DNA from: Acidimicrobiales bacterium
Lineage (GTDB): Bacteria; Actinomycetota; Acidimicrobiia; Acidimicrobiales; Iamiaceae
Reading direction: 5' to 3'
Assembly (NCBI GenBank): GCA_035630295.1
Contig: DASQKY010000012.1
Location: 62,001 to 126,000, forward strand
Length of the DNA stretch: 64,000 nt
In this document: positions 8,996 to 16,162 of the stretch, piece by piece
Position numbering within the stretch: position 1 is the first letter of the stretch
Layout: every line of letters starts with the position of its first letter
The notes under the pieces: generated by a model
Told to the model about the DNA's origin: nothing
Seen by the model: the letters and a program-made list of their open reading frames with translations, nothing else
The model's database searches: none
Position numbers and translations under genes: made by a program

Positions 8996-11614
8996 CTAGC
9001 CCTGGGCGACCAGGCCGGCCGCGGCCCGGGCCTGGTCGAGGGCCTGGTCCAGGGCCTCGGGGTGGCGACCGCCGGCCACGGCCAGGTCCGCGCCCTTGCC
9101 CCCGCCCCCGCCCACGGTGCGGGCCGCCTCGGCGATGAGCTCGCCGGCGTGGAGGCCCGACCCCGGGGCCACGGCGGCCACCAGGGCCACGCCCCCGCCC
9201 TCGGGGGCGGCGCCCAGGACCACGCCCCGGATGCCGGGGCGGTCGCGGACGGCCAGGGCCAGGGTCCGCACCGCGTCGCGGTCCAGGCCGTCGGCCCGGG
9301 CCACGACCACGCCGTCCACGGCCTGGGCCGCCATCTCGGACGCGCCCCCGGCCGCCACCTGGGCCTTGAGCCCGCTGACCTCGTCGCGCAGGGCCTTGAG
9401 CTCGCCCAGCCGCTTCTCGATGCCCTCCAGCAGCTCGCCGGCCGGCACGCCGACCAGCTCCGCGGCCCGTCCCAGGGTGGCCTCCTCGGCCCGCAGGCGG
9501 TCGATGGGCCCGGTGCCGGTGACGGCCTCGATGCGGCGCAGGTTGGAGCCGATGGAGCTCTCGGACACGACCTTCATGGGCCCGATGTCGCCGGTGGCGG
9601 TGACGTGGGTGCCGCCGCACAGCTCGACCGAGTGGCGCCCGGCCTCCAGCACCCGGACCACGTCGCCGTACTTCTCCCCGAAGAAGGCGATGGCCCCCTT
9701 GGCCAGGGCCTCCTCCTTGGTGGCCTCGTAGTGGCGCACCGGGTCGTTGACCAGCACGGCCTCGTTGACCAGGTCCTCGATGCGGGTGATCTGCTCGGGG
9801 GTGACCGGCTCGTAGTGGCTGAAGTCGAAGCGGAACCGGTCGGGCGCCACCAGCGACCCCTGCTGCTTCACGTGGGGCCCCAGCACCTCGTGGAGGGCCC
9901 AGTGGAGCAGGTGGGTGCCGGTGTGGTTGCGCTTGATGGCGGCTCGGCGGGGGGCGTCGATGGCCGCCGTGACCCGGTCGCCCTCGGTGAGGGTGCCGTC
10001 GGTGATCCGGGCCCGGTGCCGGTGCAGGCCGGGCACCGCGAAGGTGGTATCGAGCACCTCGGCCGAGCCGGAGGGACCGGTGAGGGTGCCGGTGTCGCCC
10101 ACCTGGCCGCCGGACTCGGCGTAGAACGGGGTGCGGTCCAGCACCACGTCGACCAGGGCCGGGTCGTCGCCCCCGGCCGGCACCACGGCCAGCACGGTGG
10201 CGTCGGTGGACTCCTCGTCCCGGCCGGTGAAGGTGGTGGGGCCGTGCTCGGCCACCAGGGCCTGGTAGGTGGCCTGGGCGTCGCCCCGCTCGGCCCCCTT
10301 GTTCTTGCGCCCGCCGGCCTTGGACTGGCGCTTCTGCTCGTCCATGGCCGTGTCGAAGGCGGCCCGGTCCACCGGGTGGCCCCGGTCCTCGGCGATCTCG
10401 GCCGTGACCTCGTAGGGGAACCCGTAGGTGTCGTGCAGGGTGAAGGCCACCTGCCCCGAGAGGGTGTCGCTGTCGGCCAGGTCGGCCATCTCGGCCTCCA
10501 GGATGCCCAGGCCGTTGCGGAGGGTGCGCCGGAACTGGGTCTCCTCCCGCTGCAGCACGCCCTGGACCACGTCCAGCCCGGAGCGGACCTCGGGGTAGGC
10601 GTCGCCCATGACCTCGGCCACGTGGCCGGCCAGGGGCACGGTGATCTCCTTCTCGACCCCCAACAGGTAGGCGAAGCGCACCGCCCGGCGGATGATGCGG
10701 CGGAGCACGTAGCCCCGCTCCTCGTTCGACGGGATGACCCCGTCGGCGATGAGGAAGGTCATGGTGCGGGCGTGGTCGGCCAGGAGGCGGAGGGCCACGT
10801 CGCTCTCGGCCGTGTCGCCGATGCGGCGCCCGGTGAGGGATTGGGCCGCGTCGACCAGGCGGCTGACCGAGTCGGCGGCGTAGAGCGACGGGCTGCCGGC
10901 CAGCACGCCCAGCACCCGCTCGAACCCGGCCCCGGTGTCGATGCCCTTGGAGGCCAGGTCGGACAGCTCCCCGTCGGCGCCCCGGTAGTACTGGGGGAAC
11001 ACCAGGTTCCAGAACTCGACGTAGCGCCGGTCGGCCTCCGGGTTGGCCGGGCCGCCCTCGGGGCCCAGGTCGGGCCCGAAGTCCCAGAACAGCTCGGAGC
11101 TGGGGCCGCAGGGGCCGACCTCGCCCATCTCCCAGAAGTTGTCGGCCCCCAGGCGCTGGATGCGCTCGGGCGCCACGCCCACGCCGTCGACCCAGATCTG
11201 GTGGGCCTCGTCGTCGCTGGTGTGGATGGTGACCCAGATGCGGTCGGGGTCGAGGCCCAGCCGCTCGGTCACGAACTCCCAGGCCCAGGGGATGGCCTCG
11301 TCCTTGAAGTAGTCCCCGAAGCTGAAGTTGCCCAGCATCTCGAAGAAGGAGAGGTGGCGGAGGCTGCGGCCGATGGCGTCGAGGTCGTTGTGCTTGCCCC
11401 CGGCCCGCACGCACTTCTGCACCGACGAGGCCCGGGGCGGGTCGAACGGCACCTGCTCCTCGCCCAGGAAGTAGGGCACGAACTGCATCATCCCCGAGTT
11501 GGTGAACATCGGGGCCGACGGGTGGTGCGGGATCAGGCCCGCCGACGGGACGGCCGTGTGCTGCTTCTCGGCGAAGAAGTCGGTCCAGGTTCGGCGCAGG
11601 TCGTCGGCGTGCAT
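8996..11614 (-). CDS. alaS: Alanine--tRNA ligase
   Basis: Class II synthetase, 872 residues. The aminoacylation core begins LRRTWTDFFAEKQH with motif 2 around FTNSGMMQFVPYF and SVQKCVRAGGKHNDLD. The editing domain has the zinc-binding HTGTHLLHWALH and CGGTHVTATGD pairs, and a C-Ala/DHHA1-like tail follows (GGGGGKGADLAVAGG). ATG at 11614 (MHADDLRR) is chosen; the frame continues nine residues further without support. No Shine-Dalgarno site; TACGCT lies 11 bases upstream, so a leader of only a few bases is likely. A 6-base inverted repeat (ggccag/ctggcc) surrounds that box. No T-box leader is present. Confidence 0.97.
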   Translation of the reverse strand: MHADDLRRTWTDFFAEKQHTAVPSAGLIPHHPSAPMFTNSGMMQFVPYFLGEEQVPFDPPRASSVQKCVRAGGKHNDLDAIGRSLRHLSFFEMLGNFSFGDYFKDEAIPWAWEFVTERLGLDPDRIWVTIHTSDDEAHQIWVDGVGVAPERIQRLGADNFWEMGEVGPCGPSSELFWDFGPDLGPEGGPANPEADRRYVEFWNLVFPQYYRGADGELSDLASKGIDTGAGFERVLGVLAGSPSLYAADSVSRLVDAAQSLTGRRIGDTAESDVALRLLADHARTMTFLIADGVIPSNEERGYVLRRIIRRAVRFAYLLGVEKEITVPLAGHVAEVMGDAYPEVRSGLDVVQGVLQREETQFRRTLRNGLGILEAEMADLADSDTLSGQVAFTLHDTYGFPYEVTAEIAEDRGHPVDRAAFDTAMDEQKRQSKAGGRKNKGAERGDAQATYQALVAEHGPTTFTGRDEESTDATVLAVVPAGGDDPALVDVVLDRTPFYAESGGQVGDTGTLTGPSGSAEVLDTTFAVPGLHRHRARITDGTLTEGDRVTAAIDAPRRAAIKRNHTGTHLLHWALHEVLGPHVKQQGSLVAPDRFRFDFSHYEPVTPEQITRIEDLVNEAVLVNDPVRHYEATKEEALAKGAIAFFGEKYGDVVRVLEAGRHSVELCGGTHVTATGDIGPMKVVSESSIGSNLRRIEAVTGTGPIDRLRAEEATLGRAAELVGVPAGELLEGIEKRLGELKALRDEVSGLKAQVAAGGASEMAAQAVDGVVVARADGLDRDAVRTLALAVRDRPGIRGVVLGAAPEGGGVALVAAVAPGSGLHAGELIAEAARTVGGGGGKGADLAVAGGRHPEALDQALDQARAAAGLVAQG

Positions 11615-11708
11615 AGGCGCGGGCCAGCGTACTGGCCGCAACCCCTGGTCCCGGGACCGGTTCGCACTCCGCCCGCCCTCTTCGGCGGGTGCTCGCCGGT
11701 GCGACCGC

Positions 11709-12020
11709 TCAGCCGGCGCGACGCTCGGGGCGGTCGGGTGCCGCCTCGTCCGGCCCGGTGGGCCCGTCCGGCCCGGGACGCCGGAACCGCTGGTCGACCT
11801 GGGCCCGCATCTCGGCCTCGCGGGAGCGCATGGCGTCGACCCCCTCGGTGAGGGCGTCGCGCACCGCGGGGCCGACCCGGCGGGCGGCGTCGGTGGCCCG
11901 CTCCTGGACCTTCTCGGGCACGTACCGCTCGACGGCCACCTTGACCCGCCGCTGCACCCACAACGACGACCCGAGCCCGGCCGCGGTGCCGGTCACGAAC
12001 CAGAACGTGCGCTTGGGCAT
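11709..12020 (-). CDS. Small conserved membrane-anchored protein upstream of alaS
   Basis: 103 residues. The N-terminus PKRTFWFVTGTAAGLGSSLW is a short hydrophobic segment that could anchor it. The middle (RRVKVAVERYVPEKVQERATDAARRVGPAVRDALTEGVDAM) is amphipathic helix, and the end is Pro/Asp/Arg-rich. Small proteins of this look (DUF6167-like) accompany alaS in actinobacteria; that family name is a guess from context. A strong GGAGGAGG ribosome site lies about 7 bases before the ATG. Its own -10-like TAGGGT is at 12057-12062. Function unknown. Confidence 0.7.
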   Translation of the reverse strand: MPKRTFWFVTGTAAGLGSSLWVQRRVKVAVERYVPEKVQERATDAARRVGPAVRDALTEGVDAMRSREAEMRAQVDQRFRRPGPDGPTGPDEAAPDRPERRAG

Positions 12021-12160
12021 GGGACGTCCTCCTCCGGGGCCGACGGGCGACCCCGCACCCTACCGAGCGGGAGGGAGGGCGCCGGCGGGGCAGGTGCTCC
12101 GTCGCCCGGATGCAGGCGGCGGGTGGCGGCACCGCCGGCCCCACCGTCACACCCCCTGCG

Positions 12161-12166
12161 TAGGGT
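12161..12166 (+). promoter_or_regulatory. Putative -10 box of the DUF222/HNH gene (leaderless)
   Basis: TAGGGT, six bases before the ATG at 12173, with no Shine-Dalgarno site. Same arrangement as at menD, rarA, pdxS and leuS. Confidence 0.5.
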
Positions 12167-12172
12167 CGGGGC

Positions 12173-13744
12173 ATGGAACGGTCACGGGTGTGGCCGGTGC
12201 CGGCGGCCGTGGTCGGAGGTGCGGACTTCGACGCGCTGGTCGCCCTGGTGCCGGGTGCGTCGAGCGAGGAGGAGCTGCGCCAGGCATTGGTGATGGTCGA
12301 TCGTCTCCGCGCCCGCCTGGACGGTGTGGCCGCCGGACTCGTGGGCTCGTTCGATGCCCGGTGCGTGTGGGCCGCTGATGGCGCTCGGGACGCGGCCGGG
12401 TGGGTGGCGGCTCGGACCGACGCGTCACGCTCGTCGGCGTCGGCGGAGGTGCGGGTGGCCCGGGCCGTGCGGGACATGCCGGCGGTGGAGGTCGCGGCGG
12501 TGACCGGGCGCCTGGGCCGGGAGAAGGTGCGAGCGCTGGCCTGGGCCCGCCAACCCGGCCTGGAAGAGGCGTTCGCGCTGTGCGAGGAGCAACTGGTCAC
12601 CGAGGTGACCGGCACCACCGTGGCCGGCGCCTGGTGCTACCTCCGTCGCTGGGTGGCCGACGTCCGCGCCCGCCTCGGCGTCAACGAGCTCGACGGCGCG
12701 GCCCCGACGGAGGGCACCGGCCGCTCCAAGGTCACCCTCGCCACCGGGTTGGATGGCCGCTGGTTCGGGTCGCTCGACCTCGAAGCCGAGGACGGCGAGA
12801 TCCTGGCCACCGCGGTCGACCACCAGGTCCAAGCCATGTGGGACCGCGGCGCCTTCACCGCCGAGGACGGCATGACCGCCCCCGAACGCCGAGCCCGCGC
12901 CCTGGTCGAGGTCCTCACCCGCGGCACCCACGGCGGAACCGGCGACAGCACCGCCCGCCCCCTCGTCCTCGCCCTCACCGACACCGCCACCCTCCATGGC
13001 CGAGCGCCCGCCCCTCGGGAAGGTGGTCCCTGTCGCCCCGAGCCAGCGACCACCCACCCCGCCACCATCGACCCGCCCGCGGCCTTCGATGAACTGGTGA
13101 CGCCCGAGGGGTCAGTGATCTTGGCCCTCTCAGAGCTGTCACGTTCCGGGCCGGTACCGCCCGAGACGATCCGGCGCATGGCCTGCGAGGGCGACGTGGT
13201 ACCCGTGACCGTGGCCCGGGACGGGACGCCGCTGGACATGGGACGCCGAAGCCGCCTCGCCACCCGGGCCCAACGGCGGGCCCTGCGGATCCGCGACCAG
13301 CACTGCACCTTCGCCGGGTGCACCGCACCGGCCGAGCACTGCATCGCCCACCACCTCACCCACTGGGAGCACGGCGGCCCCACCGACCTGGCCAACCTCA
13401 CCCTCCTGTGCCGCCACCACCACCGCCTCGTCCACGAGGGCGGCTTCACCCTGGCCCGAGGACCCGACGGCCACCTGGGCACGATCCGCCCGGACGACAC
13501 GCCGGTGACCGGCCACCGCCCGCACACCACATCACCCCTCCACCGGCACCGACCACCGTCCGGGCGCCGCCACCCCCGGAGCGTCGACCCCGACTCCGCC
13601 CCCGAGTCCGAAGCTCTCCAGATCACTCGCGCCACCCGAGAACGGATCGACGCCCTCGTGGTCCAGGCTCGCCGCCAACGCGGTGAGATCGTCGCGATTG
13701 GCTGCACGATGCCTCGCGGCTGGCAGCCTCCGCCAGGGCCTTAG
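12173..13744 (+). CDS. DUF222 / HNH endonuclease signature protein (13E12-like)
   Basis: 523 residues. Residues about 20-330 are the helical DUF222 domain typical of the actinobacterial 13E12 repeat family (DRLRARLDGVAAGLVGSFDA, then REKVRALAWARQPGLEEAFA). The HNH nuclease motif follows: RDQHCTFAGCTAPAEHC, IAHHLTHWEHGGPTDLANL, LLCRHHHRLVHEGG, with the four cysteines and histidines of a ββα-metal HNH. Such genes occur in many copies in actinobacterial genomes and are linked to mobile elements, but their biological role is unsettled. The nuclease residues look intact. It borders the lower-GC island at 13.75-15.75 kb. Confidence 0.9.
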   Translation: MERSRVWPVPAAVVGGADFDALVALVPGASSEEELRQALVMVDRLRARLDGVAAGLVGSFDARCVWAADGARDAAGWVAARTDASRSSASAEVRVARAVRDMPAVEVAAVTGRLGREKVRALAWARQPGLEEAFALCEEQLVTEVTGTTVAGAWCYLRRWVADVRARLGVNELDGAAPTEGTGRSKVTLATGLDGRWFGSLDLEAEDGEILATAVDHQVQAMWDRGAFTAEDGMTAPERRARALVEVLTRGTHGGTGDSTARPLVLALTDTATLHGRAPAPREGGPCRPEPATTHPATIDPPAAFDELVTPEGSVILALSELSRSGPVPPETIRRMACEGDVVPVTVARDGTPLDMGRRSRLATRAQRRALRIRDQHCTFAGCTAPAEHCIAHHLTHWEHGGPTDLANLTLLCRHHHRLVHEGGFTLARGPDGHLGTIRPDDTPVTGHRPHTTSPLHRHRPPSGRRHPRSVDPDSAPESEALQITRATRERIDALVVQARRQRGEIVAIGCTMPRGWQPPPGP

Positions 13745-13925
13745 CCTCACCTAGACCTTGTCGGGGTCTCCTCTTGGAGTGGAGACGAGAGGTCGGAATC
13801 ACGGTATCTCGCGACGACAAGCGGCGTGGACCCGCGAAGGGGCGTCCGGTTCGCTGAACCGGACGCCCAATGATCTGGGTCGTGCCCAGAGTTGGATGCC
13901 TTCGGTGGGCCGGCTACGCCTTGCG
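13745..13925. other. Intergenic stretch at left edge of the low-GC island
   Basis: 181 bases between the convergent HNH and PadR-like genes. Besides the strong hairpin at 13840-13868 there is a smaller inverted repeat (gtctcc ... ggagac) near 13766-13786. No coding frame was recognised. Confidence 0.5.
13840..13868. terminator. Perfect 13-bp hairpin between convergent genes
   Basis: Arms gggcgtccggttc and gaaccggacgccc are perfectly complementary around a 3-base loop (gct). It lies about 95 bases past the HNH gene stop and 57 bases past the PadR-like gene stop, a natural place for a shared terminator. No T-run follows on either strand. Confidence 0.6.
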
Positions 13926-14417
13926 CTACACGGTGACCCCCATGGCTGCCTTGTATCTGAGAGCGAACCGTGCGCCCAGGTCAGTTAGGCGATACGTCTT
14001 GATGGAAGCTGGTGCTGGCTCACCGCGGCGGATCACCTCGATGACCTTGGCTCGGTGCAACTTGTCGAGAATGGGATGAACACTTCCAGGTGACAGGTCG
14101 GCCTCGTGGGTGAAGTCGATCGCCCGGAACTCTCGATCTGGATTCGCGATGAGGAGCTCCAGAATCTTGCCCAGAGCTGCACTTCGGTTGAGGCGCGCCC
14201 TCTTCATGGACGATCGGAGGTCGGCGTCGTGCAGTTCGCCATAGAGGTCCCCACGTCGAGGGTCGGTCGCAAAGGCGAGGATCGGGATCAGGATCCAGGC
14301 GGTGATCGCCGCCAACAGCCGGGTCCGCCTCCAACTCGGGGCGGTACGGTTCTGCCTCCAGCTCGGGGCGGTATGGGTCCGCCCCCACCTCGGGGCGGGG
14401 ATGGTGAGATTGTTCAT
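13926..14417 (-). CDS. PadR-like winged-helix regulator with N-terminal hydrophobic segment
   Basis: 163 residues. Residues 78-155 read as a PadR-type winged helix: AALGKILELLIANPDREFRA, then EADLSPGSVHPILDKLHRAK as the helix-turn-helix, and a wing ending KTYRLTDLGARFALRY. Unusually, residues 33-50 (LLAAITAWILIPILAFAT) form a hydrophobic stretch long enough to cross the membrane, preceded by an Arg-rich tail made of three 9-residue repeats. The ATG at 14417 has a good GGAGAGG ribosome site; Met71 is an in-frame alternative that would drop the hydrophobic part but has no site. A 27-bp palindrome lies 34 bases upstream, and a membrane protein gene is divergent. Effector and targets unknown. Confidence 0.75.
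   Translation of the reverse strand: MNNLTIPAPRWGRTHTAPSWRQNRTAPSWRRTRLLAAITAWILIPILAFATDPRRGDLYGELHDADLRSSMKRARLNRSAALGKILELLIANPDREFRAIDFTHEADLSPGSVHPILDKLHRAKVIEVIRRGEPAPASIKTYRLTDLGARFALRYKAAMGVTV
14322..14402. repeat. Three 27-bp tandem repeats inside the PadR-like gene
   Basis: Three consecutive imperfect 27-base units (14322-14348, 14349-14375, 14376-14402), each with a core like ctcggggcggt. Translated on the minus strand they give 9-residue repeats APRWGRTHT, APSWRQNRT and APSWRRTR. The repeat length keeps the frame, so copy number could vary without breaking the gene. Confidence 0.75.
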
Positions 14418-14450
14418 GTGTCCTCTCCATATCGTGGGTGTTGAGATGTC

Positions 14451-14477
14451 GGTGTAACTCAAAAGTTGAGTTGCACC
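14451..14477. promoter_or_regulatory. 27-bp palindrome, candidate operator of the PadR-like gene
   Basis: Arms ggtgtaactcaa and ttgagttgcacc are complementary over 12 bases with one mismatch, around a 3-base centre (aag). It lies between a possible -10 box of the regulator (TACACT at 14479-14484, minus strand) and its ribosome site, so a bound dimer would block its transcription. Dyad size suits a PadR dimer. Binding itself is inferred. Confidence 0.6.
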
Positions 14478-14538
14478 GAGTGTACACCCACACGAGTGCC
14501 GGGGACGAGCACTTGTTCTGCATGGGTTTGCGGCCCTC

Positions 14539-14567
14539 GTGAGACACGTGCTCGCAATCTGTCTCAC
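14539..14567. promoter_or_regulatory. Second inverted repeat, overlapping promoter of the membrane gene
   Basis: Perfect 8-base arms gtgagaca and tgtctcac separated by 13 bases. The right arm falls just upstream of a plus-strand -10-like TAGAGT (14575-14580), so it would lie between -35 and -10 of the divergent gene. Its arm sequence differs from the 27-bp palindrome, so it may serve another factor. Confidence 0.45.
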
Positions 14568-14646
14568 CATGAACTAGAGTCGCTGTGGCCGAGGTCATGC
14601 ACTTGTGGTGGCCCCCAGGACCCACAACGCGAGGGAGTCCACAACA

Positions 14647-15606
14647 ATGAAGGAAGTCATCCAGATCCTGCTAGCACTCGGGCCGCTTCCTCTCCTGTGG
14701 ATCCTGAGCCGACAGAGTGGAGTGCTATGGCGCCTGATGGAACTCCCCGGACTCGTGCGGGGTCGCCAAATGCGGTGGGCAATGCGGGATATCCCCCATC
14801 GTTGCGACCGGATCATGCTCGGTGCCCTCATCACTCTCGGATACCTGTGCTCCACGGTGACTGAGGCGGTCGACGCGGTCGACGAACGGCTCCGGCCCCT
14901 CCTCCTGGACCCGGCCACGGCAAGCCAGGGACGGGCGGAGACGTTCGGTTTCCTACGGACCCGAGTCGTGCGCCCGCCAGCAGTCGCTCTTTGGGCCTTA
15001 CTGGTTTCCGTCCTCGGCTGGTTGGCTGGCAGTCTCATGTCGTGGACGCATGCCAATGGCGCCGCCATGGGCCACCTGACCACGCCATACGTGATGGCTC
15101 TGGTCACCATCTCCATGGCCCGGGTCGGCGACAACAAGAGACCCACGATCGACAATGAGAGCGGGTCGCTCGGCGCATTCATGGTGGCCGTCAGGATCGT
15201 TTCGCTAGGCTCCCTGTTGGCCCTGCTCTTGGGCCATGGGTGGTCAGAGGGCTCGCTTGCGGCCACGGCCCTCGGGACCGCCGGCCTGGTCGCAGCGACC
15301 GTCGGCGGGGCCGCACCCATCCGGCGTTGGCTGAGGGCTGGAACCTATGAGGGGTGGCGCCAGCTTTGGCTTGGACGGTGGATCATGGGTGGCGCCGTTC
15401 TCTGCGCCGCGGCCACCATGTGCGAGCTGATGACGCACCAGAGCGACATCACCGGGCTCTTCATCTCCTCGTCTCTCCTCGGCGCTACGGCCTTCATCGG
15501 CGCTGCGGGCGTATTCGCCCTGCTCGGCAAGAACCCCCCCGGTCCGTCCGAACTGGATCTGGTCAAGCATGGTGCAGGCCCGGACGACGGCGGGACCTCG
15601 GGCTAG
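14647..15606 (+). CDS. Multi-pass membrane protein of unknown function
   Basis: 319 residues with roughly eight hydrophobic segments (for example IQILLALGPLPLLWIL, RIMLGALITLGYLCSTV, VALWALLVSVLGWLAGSL, VAVRIVSLGSLLALLLG, ITGLFISSSLLGATAFIG). A charged loop (EAVDAVDERLRPLLLDPATA) lies between the second and third. The hydrophilic C-terminal tail (GPSELDLVKHGAGPDDGGTSG) is short. No family was recognised. ATG at 14647 is supported by gagggag about 10 bases upstream. Base composition is visibly less GC-rich than the housekeeping genes, as is its divergent PadR-like neighbour, so the pair was probably acquired together. Confidence 0.72.
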   Translation: MKEVIQILLALGPLPLLWILSRQSGVLWRLMELPGLVRGRQMRWAMRDIPHRCDRIMLGALITLGYLCSTVTEAVDAVDERLRPLLLDPATASQGRAETFGFLRTRVVRPPAVALWALLVSVLGWLAGSLMSWTHANGAAMGHLTTPYVMALVTISMARVGDNKRPTIDNESGSLGAFMVAVRIVSLGSLLALLLGHGWSEGSLAATALGTAGLVAATVGGAAPIRRWLRAGTYEGWRQLWLGRWIMGGAVLCAAATMCELMTHQSDITGLFISSSLLGATAFIGAAGVFALLGKNPPGPSELDLVKHGAGPDDGGTSG

Positions 15607-15784
15607 CTCACTGGCATCCGGACCGGACGGTGAGTGGATCATCGAGGCCACCAACCTTGGTATCTGCTCTCGCCGTCACCACCCACTCGCACCGAGCCGA
15701 TGCTGATCGCCCAGGCTCGCAGCCGGCGCGGCAAGACGGTGATGGCCGGGGCCGGCGCCCTAACGGGGGCGGGGCCGCGCCCTC
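15607..15784. other. Intergenic stretch at right edge of the island, with DUF222-like remnant
   Basis: 178 bases between the convergent membrane gene and the DUF948 gene. Around 15702-15755, in the plus frame, it encodes PMLIAQARSRRGKTVMAG, which resembles the C-terminus of the DUF222/HNH protein (DALVVQARRQRGEIVAIG at about 13650-13703). The shared core ccaggctcgc is identical (13663 and 15711), and about 23 of 30 bases match. It may be the relic end of another DUF222 gene or a recombination scar. Confidence 0.35.
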
Positions 15785-16162
15785 CTAGCGGGAGCGGGGC
15801 GGGGGCTCGTCGCGGCCGCGGAGCTTGCGGGCGGCCCGCTGGGCGCCGGTGGCCGCCGCCGCGGTCTTGATGACCGGCTTGGACAGGGCCACGTACGCGG
15901 CCCGGGAGGCGCCGTCGACCCGGGACGAGACGGCCTCGGCGGCATCCAGGATCTCGTTGACCCGGGCCGTCTCCTCCCCGGCCCGGCGCACCGCCTCGGT
16001 GGCCTCCCGCAGGGCGGGCAGGGCCTCGCCGCGCACCTCGTCCAGGGCGGCGGCCACGTCCCGCACGGTGCGGGCCAGGCGGGTCACCACCACGGTGAGC
16101 ACGGCCACCACGGCCAGGGCCGTCACCGTGCCGATCACCGCGGCCAGGTCGGCGGCGCTCAC
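15785..16162 (-). CDS. DUF948-like membrane-anchored protein
   Basis: 125 residues: one N-terminal transmembrane helix (LAAVIGTVTALAVVAVLTVVV), then a long amphipathic helix (RTVRDVAAALDEVRGEALPALREATEAVRRAGEETARVNEIL split over two stretches) and a basic tail (AARKLRGRDEPPPRSR). This layout matches the DUF948/YtxG group of small envelope-associated proteins. GTG at 16162 overlaps the rarA stop as GTGA, so it is coupled to rarA. Function unknown; conserved position next to alaS/rarA in actinobacteria suggests a housekeeping envelope role. Confidence 0.75.
   Translation of the reverse strand: MSAADLAAVIGTVTALAVVAVLTVVVTRLARTVRDVAAALDEVRGEALPALREATEAVRRAGEETARVNEILDAAEAVSSRVDGASRAAYVALSKPVIKTAAAATGAQRAARKLRGRDEPPPRSR

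Noticed and set aside
11615-11708. T-box or attenuator leader for the synthetase gene alaS
   Set aside because: The gap is 94 bases with a promoter box close to the start; no T-box sequence or stem series is seen. The same holds for hisS, thrS and leuS.
8960-11851. 963-residue plus-strand frame opposite alaS
   Set aside because: Low-complexity shadow with no domain signature; alaS is complete on the minus strand.
12173-13744. DUF222/HNH protein as core of a new defence system
   Set aside because: It is a widespread multi-copy actinobacterial family; no restriction, toxin or other defence partner is encoded beside it.
14020-14625. Alternative minus-strand ORF overlapping the PadR-like gene
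   Set aside because: Low-complexity composition and no ribosome site; the PadR-like frame has a domain and a good site.
15634-15870. 78-residue plus-strand ORF as a real gene
   Set aside because: It runs into the antisense of the DUF948 gene and only about 18 residues resemble anything (DUF222 end); treated as a relic.
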